DNA of 50,852 bases, from assembly GCA_002482725.1 (NCBI GenBank), contig DLGO01000068.1, forward strand, positions 23,229 to 74,080, in the 5' to 3' direction. Under the pieces are notes generated by a model, which saw only the letters and a program-made list of their open reading frames with translations, did not search any database and was not told where the DNA came from. How positions within the stretch are numbered: the first letter of the stretch is position 1; each line of letters starts with the position of its first letter. Shown piece by piece: positions 17,662-26,414 of this stretch. The position numbers and the translations under genes were made by a program. This DNA comes from Bacteroidetes bacterium UBA7692 (GTDB lineage Bacteria; Bacteroidota; Bacteroidia; Chitinophagales; LD1).

Positions 17662-19317
17662 CTACTTGCTTTTTCCTAAAATGGTTTGTAGTTGGTTGGC
17701 ATCATTCAGCACCGTTACGGCGCGTTTCAGGTCTTCATCTGTTCTGCATTGCATTACAGAGCGGCCTGTATTCAGGTAGTAGCGCGATGCTATCTCTTCC
17801 TGCAAAAAGGATATGATCTGGCTTTTTTGCTTTATCAGGTCCTTTTGCTTGTCGTGCATCATCTTCTGCTTCATATCCTCATAGCTTCCCTTTATGCCTG
17901 TAAAGTAGTTCTCCTTTTCCGATACTGTTTTCAGCTCTTCAAGCAGCTTTTCGCTTCTGGTGCTGTATTCATATTCTTTGGCAGCTACCCATTTGGTAAA
18001 GTCTATGTACTCATCATCTGTGAGCGCAAATGTTTTGGCGGGTGCTATTTTATCGTGTTTTGCGCGGTATTCGGTAGCATAGTCAAAGAACAGGCTCTTC
18101 GTAAACAGGCTGATGGTAATGTTTTGCATTACCTCGCTTTCTGTTTTTATGTCAGGCTCTATCCCTGCTCCATCATATACTGTTCTTCCTGATTTGGTTT
18201 TGAATGCAGTGCGCAATGAGTCCGGTAGCCTTGTAACCTTTCCTGTGCTGTCTCTTTCGGCATAGTTTATGGCTTGTATACACCTGCCGCTTGGTATGTA
18301 GTATTTGGCGGTAGTTATTTTCAGCTTGGTATTATAGGGCAGGGGTCTGGTTGTTTGTACCAATCCCTTGCCAAAAGTCCTTTCGCCTATCACCACAGCC
18401 CTGTCCAGGTCTTGCAACGACCCGGCTACTATTTCCGAAGCAGAAGCTGAGTTGCCATCTGCTATTACGGCCATTGGTATCTTTGTGTCACCTGCTTCGT
18501 TTATTGTTTTTCTGCTATAGGTAGCAGTTACCTCCCTGCCCCTTACCGATACTATCTCGGTATTCTTGTCTACGAACACATTGGCCACATTTATAGCTTC
18601 ATCCAACAGACCTCCGGGGTTGCCCCTCAGGTCCAGCACTATTCCTTTCAGCTTTTGCTGTGCCTCCAGTGCAGCTAGTGCTGAGCGCACCTCCTGGCCT
18701 GCGCTTACCGTAAAGTTGCCAAGGCGTATATAGCCTATGTCGTCATTCAGCATGCCGTAGTAGGGTACGTTCTTTATTTTTATCTCCTCGCGTATTATTT
18801 TGGCTGTGTGCTCTGCTTCTGTTCCATCCGCGGTCAGCCTTTTGTATACTACCAGTATTTCTGTTCCGGGCCTGCCTTTCAGCATTTTACTTACTTCGTC
18901 TGTTCTCAGTCCTTTTACGCTTTTTCCGGCTATGCTTATTATTTTATCTCCTGCGCGTAAGCCGGCCTTGTCTGCCGGAAATCCTTCGTATGGCTCAGTT
19001 ATCTGCACCCAATCAGCCTTGGTACCTATAATTGCTCCTATGCCCGCATATTTGCCGGTAGTTTGTATACGGTAGTCGTCCATATCTTCTTCCGGTATAA
19101 AGTTGGTATATGGGTCCAGTTGATTCAGCATGTTCTCTGTCCCTGCCTCTATCAGGTTTTTGGCATCCAACTCGTCTACATAGTACGTGTTCAGTTCTTT
19201 ATATAGAGAAGCGAAAATTTCCAGGTTCTTTTTTACCTCAAAAAAGCCAATATCGGAAAAGGATAGCGAACCAAAACCAATGCCCGCTATCGCTCCTATT
19301 ATTATATATTTCTTCAT
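17662..19317 (-). CDS. S41 family C-terminal processing peptidase (copy 1)
   Basis: This is a 551-residue paralog of the following gene and first of the pair. It has a signal sequence (about 1-22), a PDZ domain (about 85-170, with the GLRAGDKIISI loop), the S41 core LDLRGNPGGLLDEA, the Ser nucleophile in SASASEIVAGS and the Lys in TFGKGLVQ. Both catalytic residues are intact in both copies, so neither is a dead paralog. The two differ most in the N-terminal 70 and C-terminal 150 residues, which suggests different substrates or regulation. Activity is expected in the periplasm. The 242-base gap to the divergent adhesin gene would hold promoters for both. Confidence 0.95.
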   Translation of the reverse strand: MKKYIIIGAIAGIGFGSLSFSDIGFFEVKKNLEIFASLYKELNTYYVDELDAKNLIEAGTENMLNQLDPYTNFIPEEDMDDYRIQTTGKYAGIGAIIGTKADWVQITEPYEGFPADKAGLRAGDKIISIAGKSVKGLRTDEVSKMLKGRPGTEILVVYKRLTADGTEAEHTAKIIREEIKIKNVPYYGMLNDDIGYIRLGNFTVSAGQEVRSALAALEAQQKLKGIVLDLRGNPGGLLDEAINVANVFVDKNTEIVSVRGREVTATYSRKTINEAGDTKIPMAVIADGNSASASEIVAGSLQDLDRAVVIGERTFGKGLVQTTRPLPYNTKLKITTAKYYIPSGRCIQAINYAERDSTGKVTRLPDSLRTAFKTKSGRTVYDGAGIEPDIKTESEVMQNITISLFTKSLFFDYATEYRAKHDKIAPAKTFALTDDEYIDFTKWVAAKEYEYSTRSEKLLEELKTVSEKENYFTGIKGSYEDMKQKMMHDKQKDLIKQKSQIISFLQEEIASRYYLNTGRSVMQCRTDEDLKRAVTVLNDANQLQTILGKSK

Positions 19318-19559
19318 TTAAGTATGCTGATTATCTCTTTTAACGCAAATGTGTACGAAGATGTTGTTATATTAATTCTGTAGCAAGTTAAAATTTGGGA
19401 ATGGCCTATTGTACTGTCTAATAATTTGTGCTACCCACCATCAATGATTCTTAATGTCTTGACTCTCATGCCTTATCCTGTTTACAGGTACATTAGTAAA
19501 TGATTTATATGTTGGAATTAGAAATAATCCGTATAATTGCCGCCTTCAAAATCCTTTCA

Positions 19560-22500
19560 ATGAGAAAAAGTTTACAATTTATTATGCTTTTCGTGTTGGC
19601 TATGACGTTTCAGGCGTCGTTTGCACAATGCGTAATCAACACAAGTAATACGACAGCAGGGTTTACTCCGAGCGTTTTGCCTTGTGCTACACAAGGTGTG
19701 GCTTATGCACAAGCTACACAGATTTATGTTCCGTCTTCTGTAGGGGGTGCCCCTGTGGATTCGGTAAAAATCAATTCTATAACAGGTATGCCTGCAGGTA
19801 TTACCTATAATGTGAATCCATCTAACAAAGCTGTTAAAGGCAATGGGAACGGATGTATAGATTTTTCGGGAACTACATCTGCTGCTGTAGCCAGCTACCC
19901 ACTTACAGTTAGTGTTACGGCATATGGTCCGGCTTTTGGTTCTGGCTTCAGTACTACATTGGATGCTATAGGATATAGCCTTTCTCTGTGTGTTGCTGCC
20001 GGTGGCGGTGGTGGTACTACAACTTGCGATACGCTTTCACACTATTATGCGAATGATACATTGAGTCTCTTTACAACGGATAATGGTGGTTTCTTTACCG
20101 GTAACAATGAATTCGGTGATCTGGCCAAAGCTGAAAAATATACAGTAACTGCAGGAACAAAGGTGAGTGGTGCTATATTCCTTTTTGGTTATGCTACAAT
20201 AGCTAACCCAAATACTTTAGTAACTATAAATGCTTGGGATGCAAACGGCACCGGTGGTGCTCCAGGTACAGTTATTGCTACCACTACAGTGCCATTAAGC
20301 ACAATTGTAAATGACGCTACTAATTTTGATCTTACATCTGTTACTTTCCCTAGTCCGGTTACTATTCCTGGCACTGCGTTTTATATAGGAGTTGTACTTC
20401 CTACTACAAGCGGAGATACTGTAGCTGTGGTGCATACCCAGCAATCTTCTACAACGGGAGAAGGTTGGGAACAATTTAGTAATGGAGTGTGGCATGCGTA
20501 TTCAGAAAGTGTGTCATGGGGATATGATTTTTCCAATATTATAAATCCCATAGTTTGTGTAACCACAACTGCAACTCCTCCTGTAGCTGCATTTACAGCA
20601 AACAAAACTACAGGTTGCAGCCCACTGGTAGTAAGTTTCACAGACCAGTCTACTAACGCTCCGACATCTTGGAGCTGGTCATTCCCTGGTGCTACTGTTA
20701 CAACTTCTACAGCTCAAAACCCTTCTGTTACTTACAACACAGCAGGTACATATAATGTAACCCTTACTGCTACCAATGCAAACGGTTCTGATCCGGAGGT
20801 TAAAACTGGTTATATCACAGTTTACCCTAAACCGGTAGTGACCCTTACCAAAACTGATGCCACTTGTCTTCAGGCGGGTAGTGTTACTTCATCTGTTACC
20901 GGTGGTTCAGGTTTCACTTACCTTTGGAACTACAATAACTCTACTACTCCTAATTTGAGCAGTGTACCTCCAAGTTCTTATACAGTTACAGTTACCAACT
21001 CTAATACATGTACAGGTACTGCAACTATCGCTGTAAACGATCCTCCTTTTATTTCAGTATCTACTACTAAAGTAGACGCGGTTTGTAACCAGGCCAATGG
21101 TAGCGTTACTGCTACTCCTACAGGTGGTGCAGGTTACACTTACAAATGGAGTAATAGCGCAGTAACTACTGCTACGCTTTCAAATGTAACCCCGGGAACC
21201 TATACAGTTACAGTTACAGCTTCAAATGGTTGTACTGCTACATCTACTGCTACAGTGGCGAATACAGGTGGTATTTCAGCATCTGCTACTAAAACAGATG
21301 CAGTTTGTAACCAATCAAATGGTTCGGTTACTGCAAGTGCTACAGGTGGTGCAGGATATACTTATCAGTGGGCTGATGGTCCTACGGGTGCAAGCCGCAC
21401 AGGTGTTGCTCCTGGTACCTACACAGTTACTGTTACAGCATCTAATGGTTGTACTGCTACTGCCACTGCTACTGTAGGTAGTACAGGTGGTATTTCTACT
21501 ACTTTGGCTAAAACAAACACAACATGTAACTTGTCTAACGGTACTGTTACATCTACTACAACAGGTGGTTCAGGTTATACTTACCTTTGGAATGATGGTT
21601 TAACTACGGCAAACCGTACTAACCTTGCTCCGGGTACTTATTCAGTTACAGTTACTTCTTCTAATGGTTGCACATCTTCTGCAAGTGCTACTGTAGCATC
21701 TACAGGCACCAGCCTTTCTGCTACAGCAAGTGCTACAGCAACACCGGCTTGTAACCAATCAAATGGTACAGTTACTGTAAGTGTAACAGGTGGTACTCCG
21801 ACATACAACTATGCATGGAGCACAAATCCAGTTCAGAATTCACAATCAGCAACTAACCTACCTGCCGGTTCTTATACAGTTACTGTTACAGACAATGCAG
21901 GTTGCACAACAACTTCTAATATTAACCTGACCAATACAGGCGGTCCTACAGCATCTATCACCGGCAACGGTTCTATATGCGCAGGTGGCAGCACAACCCT
22001 TACTGCAACAGGTGGTGGTTCTTACCAGTGGTCAAATGGCTTGGGCACAAACGCTCAGGTAACTGTTAGCCCTGGTTCAACTGTTACCTATACAGTTACA
22101 GTAACAGGTAGTGGTAACTGTATTGCTACAGCTACTAAAGCTGTAGTGGTAAATAACTCTGCTACCAGCATAGTGAGCAAAACTATATGTTCAGGAAACA
22201 GCTACCTATTCAATGGTGTTTCACTTACTGCTTCAGGTACTTACAAAGATACTTTGCTTACAACAGCAAGTTGCGATAGCTTCATCACATTGAACCTTAC
22301 AGTTAATCCTCCACTTACAGGCAGCTATAGCAAAACTATATGCTCCGGAAGTCCGCTTGTATTCAACGGTCAGGCATTGACTGCTAGTGGTGTTTACAAA
22401 GACACTATCCAGACTTCTGGCGGTTGCGATAGTATCGTTACTTTGATACTTACAGTTAATCCTCCGCTTACAGGTGGTTTCAGCTATACTACATGTACAG

Positions 22501-23228
22501 GTGTTCCTTACGTGTTCAATGGTCAGGCGCTTATTGTACAGGGTATTTACAAAGATACTGTACAAACTACCGGTGGTTGCGATAGTATCATAACATTGAA
22601 TCTTACAGTTAACCCTGCCCTTACAGGTAGCTTCTCAAAAGCAATCTGCGCGGGAGACAACTTCGTATTCAATGGCCAGCAACTTACTATACAGGGTAGC
22701 TACAAAGATACCATCCAGACATCGGGCGGTTGCGATAGTATCGTAACATTGAACCTTACGGTTAATCCATTGCCTACACCTACTGTAACGCAGAATGGTA
22801 ATGTGCTTAGCACCCAAAACTACAGCAGCTACCAATGGCTTGCTGGTGGTAATAACATTAATAGTGCAACTAACCAAAGCTATACAGCACCTACAGGCGG
22901 CAGCTACTCTGTAGTAGTTACAGATGCTAACGGTTGCAGCAAAACAAGTGCTGTAACGGTACTTACAGTTGGTATAAACGAAGTGAACGCAGAAGCGCTT
23001 AAATTCAATTTGTATCCAAACCCTGCGGAGAGCAAAATCAATGTGGTGGTTGAAAATTCAAATGAGTTCAAATTCACTATCACAAACTACCAGGGTCAGG
23101 AAGTTGCCAATGGCATCGTTGACGGAAGTCTGCAAGTAGTAGACGTTACTAATTACCAAGCCGGTGTTTACATCGTAGAGGTTAAGAGTGGCAACACTAT
23201 CTCAAGAAAAAGATTCACTAAGCTATAG
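19560..23228 (+). CDS. Giant T9SS-exported adhesin with PKD, SprB-type and short tandem repeats
   Basis: I start this at the ATG at 19560, which gives a clean signal peptide (MRKSLQFIMLFVLAMTFQAS, cut near FAQ). The open frame extends 60 bases further upstream but would bury the signal. The product has 1222 residues. After an N-terminal unique region comes a PKD domain (about 20573-20830; FTDQSTNAPTSWSWSFPG). Five SprB-like repeats of 73-75 residues follow (YxWxxG ... PGTYTVTVTxSNGCT), then one Ig-like region. Four 51-residue repeats come next (C-x-G-x3-FNG, YKDT, GGCDSIVTLNLTVNP). The end is a T9SS type A sorting domain (LYPNPAESKINV ... KRFTKL). SprB is the gliding adhesin of Flavobacterium, and a surface-adhesion role is inferred from the repeats. 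Confidence 0.93.
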   Translation: MRKSLQFIMLFVLAMTFQASFAQCVINTSNTTAGFTPSVLPCATQGVAYAQATQIYVPSSVGGAPVDSVKINSITGMPAGITYNVNPSNKAVKGNGNGCIDFSGTTSAAVASYPLTVSVTAYGPAFGSGFSTTLDAIGYSLSLCVAAGGGGGTTTCDTLSHYYANDTLSLFTTDNGGFFTGNNEFGDLAKAEKYTVTAGTKVSGAIFLFGYATIANPNTLVTINAWDANGTGGAPGTVIATTTVPLSTIVNDATNFDLTSVTFPSPVTIPGTAFYIGVVLPTTSGDTVAVVHTQQSSTTGEGWEQFSNGVWHAYSESVSWGYDFSNIINPIVCVTTTATPPVAAFTANKTTGCSPLVVSFTDQSTNAPTSWSWSFPGATVTTSTAQNPSVTYNTAGTYNVTLTATNANGSDPEVKTGYITVYPKPVVTLTKTDATCLQAGSVTSSVTGGSGFTYLWNYNNSTTPNLSSVPPSSYTVTVTNSNTCTGTATIAVNDPPFISVSTTKVDAVCNQANGSVTATPTGGAGYTYKWSNSAVTTATLSNVTPGTYTVTVTASNGCTATSTATVANTGGISASATKTDAVCNQSNGSVTASATGGAGYTYQWADGPTGASRTGVAPGTYTVTVTASNGCTATATATVGSTGGISTTLAKTNTTCNLSNGTVTSTTTGGSGYTYLWNDGLTTANRTNLAPGTYSVTVTSSNGCTSSASATVASTGTSLSATASATATPACNQSNGTVTVSVTGGTPTYNYAWSTNPVQNSQSATNLPAGSYTVTVTDNAGCTTTSNINLTNTGGPTASITGNGSICAGGSTTLTATGGGSYQWSNGLGTNAQVTVSPGSTVTYTVTVTGSGNCIATATKAVVVNNSATSIVSKTICSGNSYLFNGVSLTASGTYKDTLLTTASCDSFITLNLTVNPPLTGSYSKTICSGSPLVFNGQALTASGVYKDTIQTSGGCDSIVTLILTVNPPLTGGFSYTTCTGVPYVFNGQALIVQGIYKDTVQTTGGCDSIITLNLTVNPALTGSFSKAICAGDNFVFNGQQLTIQGSYKDTIQTSGGCDSIVTLNLTVNPLPTPTVTQNGNVLSTQNYSSYQWLAGGNNINSATNQSYTAPTGGSYSVVVTDANGCSKTSAVTVLTVGINEVNAEALKFNLYPNPAESKINVVVENSNEFKFTITNYQGQEVANGIVDGSLQVVDVTNYQAGVYIVEVKSGNTISRKRFTKL
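20850..21960 (+). repeat. Five SprB-type in-frame tandem repeats
   Basis: Units start near 20850, 21069, 21291, 21510 and 21735, so the period is 219-225 bases (73-75 codons). Units 2, 3 and 5 share a TGTAACCA(A/G) core and the ACAGTTAC(A/T)GTTACA block. They sit inside the adhesin gene and stay in frame. Confidence 0.9.
22170..22780 (+). repeat. Four 153-base in-frame tandem repeats
   Basis: Equivalent positions fall at 22179, 22332, 22485 and 22638, an exact 153-base (51-codon) spacing. Each unit encodes a cysteine motif, FNG, YKDT, and CDSI(V/I)TLNLTVNP. Constant spacing with diverged third positions argues for selection on unit length rather than very recent expansion. Confidence 0.9.
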
Positions 23229-23256
23229 GCTTAAGTTCCGTAAGGAATAAATACTT

Positions 23257-23292
23257 AATCCCGCTCTCCTACAGGAGAGCGGGATTTTTTTT
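23257..23292 (+). terminator. Rho-independent terminator after the adhesin
   Basis: A 13-base-pair perfect stem pairs 23257-23269 with 23274-23286 (AATCCCGCTCTCC arm). It is followed by a run of eight T. It sits 29 bases after the adhesin stop. Confidence 0.9.
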
Positions 23293-23382
23293 GTACAAAA
23301 AATGCAAAAAGTAGAGGTTATGGAAACGGAAACTGGGGAATTATTTTCCATTACCTAAAATATTGTTTCCTTTGTATCGTTG

Positions 23383-23399
23383 ATAAAGTCAACTATTGA
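23383..23399 (+). promoter_or_regulatory. Putative MarR operator, copy before marR
   Basis: ATAAAGTCAACTATTGA lies directly before the marR ATG at 23401 and recurs exactly at 23877-23893, before the efflux genes. Its position at or next to the likely transcription start fits autorepression by the adjacent MarR protein. The role is inferred from position and repetition. Confidence 0.6.
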
Positions 23400-23400
23400 T

Positions 23401-23853
23401 ATGAGCAACGAAACTAATAACGAAAACATCGCTTTCCAGCTGGGGGTAACCATGCGGGCAATGGTAAAAATGTTTGGGAAAATATTCCAGACAACGGATT
23501 TGGATATGACCCCGGAGCAGTTCTGGATTCTGGATATGCTTAGCAGAAGTGAGGACTCCATTCAGTCCGATCTTGCGGAGATGATGGATAAGGACAAATC
23601 GGCTATAATGCGCCATATAGATGCATTAGAGGACAAAAGATGGTTGGCCCGCATGAATGATTCTAATGATCGCCGCAGAAAGATTCTTGTAATAACAAAA
23701 CAGGGCGATGATGTACTGCAGCAGGCTCGCAAGGTAGTGGATACTGCTATGCGGGAAATTACCTCCGGAATAAGTGGAGAGGAGATGACAATCTTTGCTT
23801 CGGTGTTGCAAAAAATAAGAGGGATGGCCGATCCTAAACAGAATCTGGAATAA
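23401..23853 (+). CDS. MarR family transcriptional regulator
   Basis: This 150-residue winged-helix repressor starts at the ATG at 23401. A TTG seven codons upstream would place the N terminus inside the operator-like repeat. The MarR core is visible. The recognition helix region is SIQSDLAEMMDKDKSAIMRHIDALEDK, broken here as SIQSDLAEMM and KSAIMRHIDALEDK. The wing is RMNDSNDRRRKILVITKQG. Helices at both ends form the dimer interface. It precedes a three-gene RND efflux operon with an 86-base gap holding operator-like repeats. It very likely represses itself and the pump and is released by a small hydrophobic ligand. The ligand is unknown. Confidence 0.92.
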   Translation: MSNETNNENIAFQLGVTMRAMVKMFGKIFQTTDLDMTPEQFWILDMLSRSEDSIQSDLAEMMDKDKSAIMRHIDALEDKRWLARMNDSNDRRRKILVITKQGDDVLQQARKVVDTAMREITSGISGEEMTIFASVLQKIRGMADPKQNLE

Positions 23854-23860
23854 ATGGTTG

Positions 23861-23900
23861 TAAAAGTCAATATTTTATAAAGTCAACTATTGAAAGTCTA
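23861..23900 (+). promoter_or_regulatory. Putative MarR operator cluster before the efflux genes
   Basis: An exact second copy of the 17-base element lies at 23877-23893. It is preceded by a near copy (AAAGTCAATATT at about 23863) and followed by another AAAGTC at about 23893. The AAAGTC cores are spaced about 16 and 14 bases apart. This denser arrangement suggests cooperative binding upstream of the pump operon. Confidence 0.55.
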
Positions 23901-23939
23901 AACAAGCGATAAAACATATTAAAAACGACAAACGGTTAT

Positions 23940-25283
23940 ATGAAAAGTAAAATTACAATGAGCATGCTGGTGTTGCTTTGTGCTGTGCGTTTCGCAGTAG
24001 CGCAGCAACCTGCCGGAAAATTCTCATTAAAGGATTGTATAGATTATAGTCTTAAGAACAATCCCACCAACATCATCTTCTCCAATGAAGTAAAAGCGGC
24101 TAATCAGAAAAAGATTGAAGCTTTATCCGGCTACATGCCACAGATAAACGGGCAGGCTACCTTTGATGATAATCTGAAGAGGCAGACAACGATCATTCCT
24201 GGTGCAGCTTTTGGCAGCCCGACAGACGTAGCTGTTCAGTTTGGTAATCAATATAACGTAGCAGCCGTGGTGCAGGCCGACCAGACTATCTATGATCAGA
24301 CTTTGCTATCGGGTTTTGCAGGTATCAAACCAAACCGCGAAGCGGCCGAGTTGAAAAAGTCTAAAAATGATGATGACCTTATTTACAATACAGCAGGGTC
24401 TTATTATCAGGTAATGACTGTGCGCGAGCAAGTAAAGCTGCTGGAGCAGAATGAGAAGAAGTTTACCGAAATACACCAGACGCAGCAGTTGCTATACGAC
24501 AGAGGGGTAATTACCAAGGTTGATTACGACCGTGTGAAAGTTGGTTTGAACAATATCATCTCTCAGAAGAAGATTGCCATGACCAACCTGGAGCTGGCGA
24601 CCAACCGCCTGAAAAATGCTATGGGTATGCCTATAGAGCAGGCTATTGAATTGGAAGATTCTATAGGAAGCATCAGTAAGGAAGCTCCTCAGGCAGAAGT
24701 AGCTTTCAATGTGCAGAGCACATGGGATTACCAGATACAGTCTAAGAATATCATGTTGCAGGAAGTTCAGTTAAAAAGGGCAAAGGCAGCTTATGCCCCG
24801 ACGCTGGGATTCTATGCGCGCTACGGAGCACAATCTTTCAGCAACGAGTTTAAAGCATCATGGAATAACTGGTTTACCTACGGGTCTATCGGCTTTAAAT
24901 TGAGTGTTCCCATTTTTGATGGTTTGCGCAAGTCCAGCCAGGTGAAGCAGAATGCGCTTACGCTCAGCAATGCTACCCAAAATCTGAAACTGAATGAGAA
25001 TGGTTTAAAGCTACAATTCCAGAATGCCAATACGCAGCTGATGAGCTCTTACAGCAACATGGTATTGAGTAGCGACAACCTTGCCTTGGCACAGGAAGTA
25101 TTCGAAACTACCAGCCTGCAATACGAAAAGGGCGTTGCAAATATCAGCGATATGATAAATGCAGATTATGCTTTGAAAGAAGCGCAGACCAACTACCTGA
25201 CCTCTACCATAAACTTTCTGGTGGCCAAAATAGATATCGAAAGGTCGAAAGGCACACTTAAACAATACTTTACCCAATTATAA
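23940..25283 (+). CDS. TolC-like outer-membrane efflux protein
   Basis: This 447-residue protein has a signal peptide (about 1-21, ending VAQQ) and two outer-membrane-efflux (OEP) repeats of long amphipathic helices. It starts with the typical FSLKDCIDYSLKNNP. Segments such as YDRGVITKVDYDRVKVGLNN and YEKGVANISDMINADYALKEA (quoted in part) are the repeated helix turns of the tunnel. It should form the trimeric exit duct for the pump encoded downstream. It is the first gene of the operon, 21 bases before the adaptor gene, and is presumably under MarR control. Confidence 0.95.
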   Translation: MKSKITMSMLVLLCAVRFAVAQQPAGKFSLKDCIDYSLKNNPTNIIFSNEVKAANQKKIEALSGYMPQINGQATFDDNLKRQTTIIPGAAFGSPTDVAVQFGNQYNVAAVVQADQTIYDQTLLSGFAGIKPNREAAELKKSKNDDDLIYNTAGSYYQVMTVREQVKLLEQNEKKFTEIHQTQQLLYDRGVITKVDYDRVKVGLNNIISQKKIAMTNLELATNRLKNAMGMPIEQAIELEDSIGSISKEAPQAEVAFNVQSTWDYQIQSKNIMLQEVQLKRAKAAYAPTLGFYARYGAQSFSNEFKASWNNWFTYGSIGFKLSVPIFDGLRKSSQVKQNALTLSNATQNLKLNENGLKLQFQNANTQLMSSYSNMVLSSDNLALAQEVFETTSLQYEKGVANISDMINADYALKEAQTNYLTSTINFLVAKIDIERSKGTLKQYFTQL

Positions 25284-25304
25284 AATTAGAAACAACATAT
25301 TCCA

Positions 25305-26363
25305 ATGAAAAACAAGATTATAATAATAGCAGTGATAGTGGCAGTAGTAGCCTGGGGCGCCTATACACTGATTAAGAACAAGAAAGAGATTGATAGCAAA
25401 AATAAACCGGTAGACAGAAGTGCTATTGCTATCCCGGTTTCTGTATCTAAAGCTTTCGTGGCAAATGTAGAAGGCGAGTTTTCACTGCCGGCTGTTACTG
25501 AAGCAAATAGCGAAACAGATATAATAGTGAGCGCGCAAGGCAAAATAACCAACCTAAACTTTGAACTGGGTTCCGTGGTTACCAAAGGCCAGGTGCTGGG
25601 TTCTGTAGATAGCAGATTGAAAGAACTCAACTTGTCAGCTACCAAGCTTGCAGAAGAAAAATTGCAGAAGGACTACGAACGTTACGGCGACCTGTACAAA
25701 GGCAAAGCGGTAACAGAAGTAAACTACAACGAGATAAAATACAACTACGAGAATACTAAGATACAGGCGAGCCAGATAAAACAACAGATAGCCGATGGTA
25801 TCATCACGGCGCCTATAAGCGGTGTGGTTATACGCAAGAGCCTGGAAGAAGGCGAGTTTGTAAATCCGGGTACACCTATAGGCACTATAGTAGATGTATC
25901 GCACCTGAAAGCTACCGTACAGGTAAGCGAAAAAGACGTGTACAAATTGAGCAAAGGTATGGCTGTTACATTGCGCTCAGATATTTACCCGACCAAGGTA
26001 TTCAAAGGAGTTATACGCTATATAAGCCCTAAAGGTGATGAAAGCCACAACTATCCTGTAGAAATAACTGTAGCCAACGAAAATCAGGCAGCATTGAAGG
26101 CCGGTTCTTTCGTACGCGTGGCATTTAGCCTGAAAGGTAGCTCAACTGCCCTGCAGATACCAAAAGTAACATTGGCAGAAGGATTGAAAAACCCTTATGT
26201 GTATGTAATAAGCGGCAACAAGGCAGTAGTGAAAAAACTGGTACTGGGAAGGGAGATTGGTGAGAATGTTGAAGTGCTTAGCGGTCTTACAGAGGGCGAA
26301 GAAGTAATCAGCAGTGGACAAATAAACCTTACCGAAGGTAGCCCTGTAGAGTTGGTTAAATAA
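25305..26363 (+). CDS. RND efflux periplasmic adaptor (membrane fusion protein)
   Basis: This 352-residue adaptor links the inner-membrane pump to the TolC-like duct. An N-terminal membrane anchor spans about residues 3-21. The split biotinyl-lipoyl-like domain is seen as SAQGKITNLNFELGSVVTKG and GIITAPISGVVIRKSLEEGE. A short helical hairpin joins the halves. Beta-barrel (SEKDVYKLSKGMAVTLR) and membrane-proximal (LVLGREIGENVEVLSGLTEG) domains follow. Length and order are normal for the HlyD/AcrA superfamily. It lies 21 bases after the OEP gene and 51 bases before the pump gene. Confidence 0.95.
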   Translation: MKNKIIIIAVIVAVVAWGAYTLIKNKKEIDSKNKPVDRSAIAIPVSVSKAFVANVEGEFSLPAVTEANSETDIIVSAQGKITNLNFELGSVVTKGQVLGSVDSRLKELNLSATKLAEEKLQKDYERYGDLYKGKAVTEVNYNEIKYNYENTKIQASQIKQQIADGIITAPISGVVIRKSLEEGEFVNPGTPIGTIVDVSHLKATVQVSEKDVYKLSKGMAVTLRSDIYPTKVFKGVIRYISPKGDESHNYPVEITVANENQAALKAGSFVRVAFSLKGSSTALQIPKVTLAEGLKNPYVYVISGNKAVVKKLVLGREIGENVEVLSGLTEGEEVISSGQINLTEGSPVELVK

Positions 26364-26414
26364 GTGTGGGGCGTTAGCGCTGCATAGAATGTTTCAAACA
26401 ATAAAGAGAAAGTC

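Noticed and set aside
20850..22780. CRISPR-like regular repeats
   Set aside because: Units are long, in frame, encode a repeated protein motif and have no distinct spacers.
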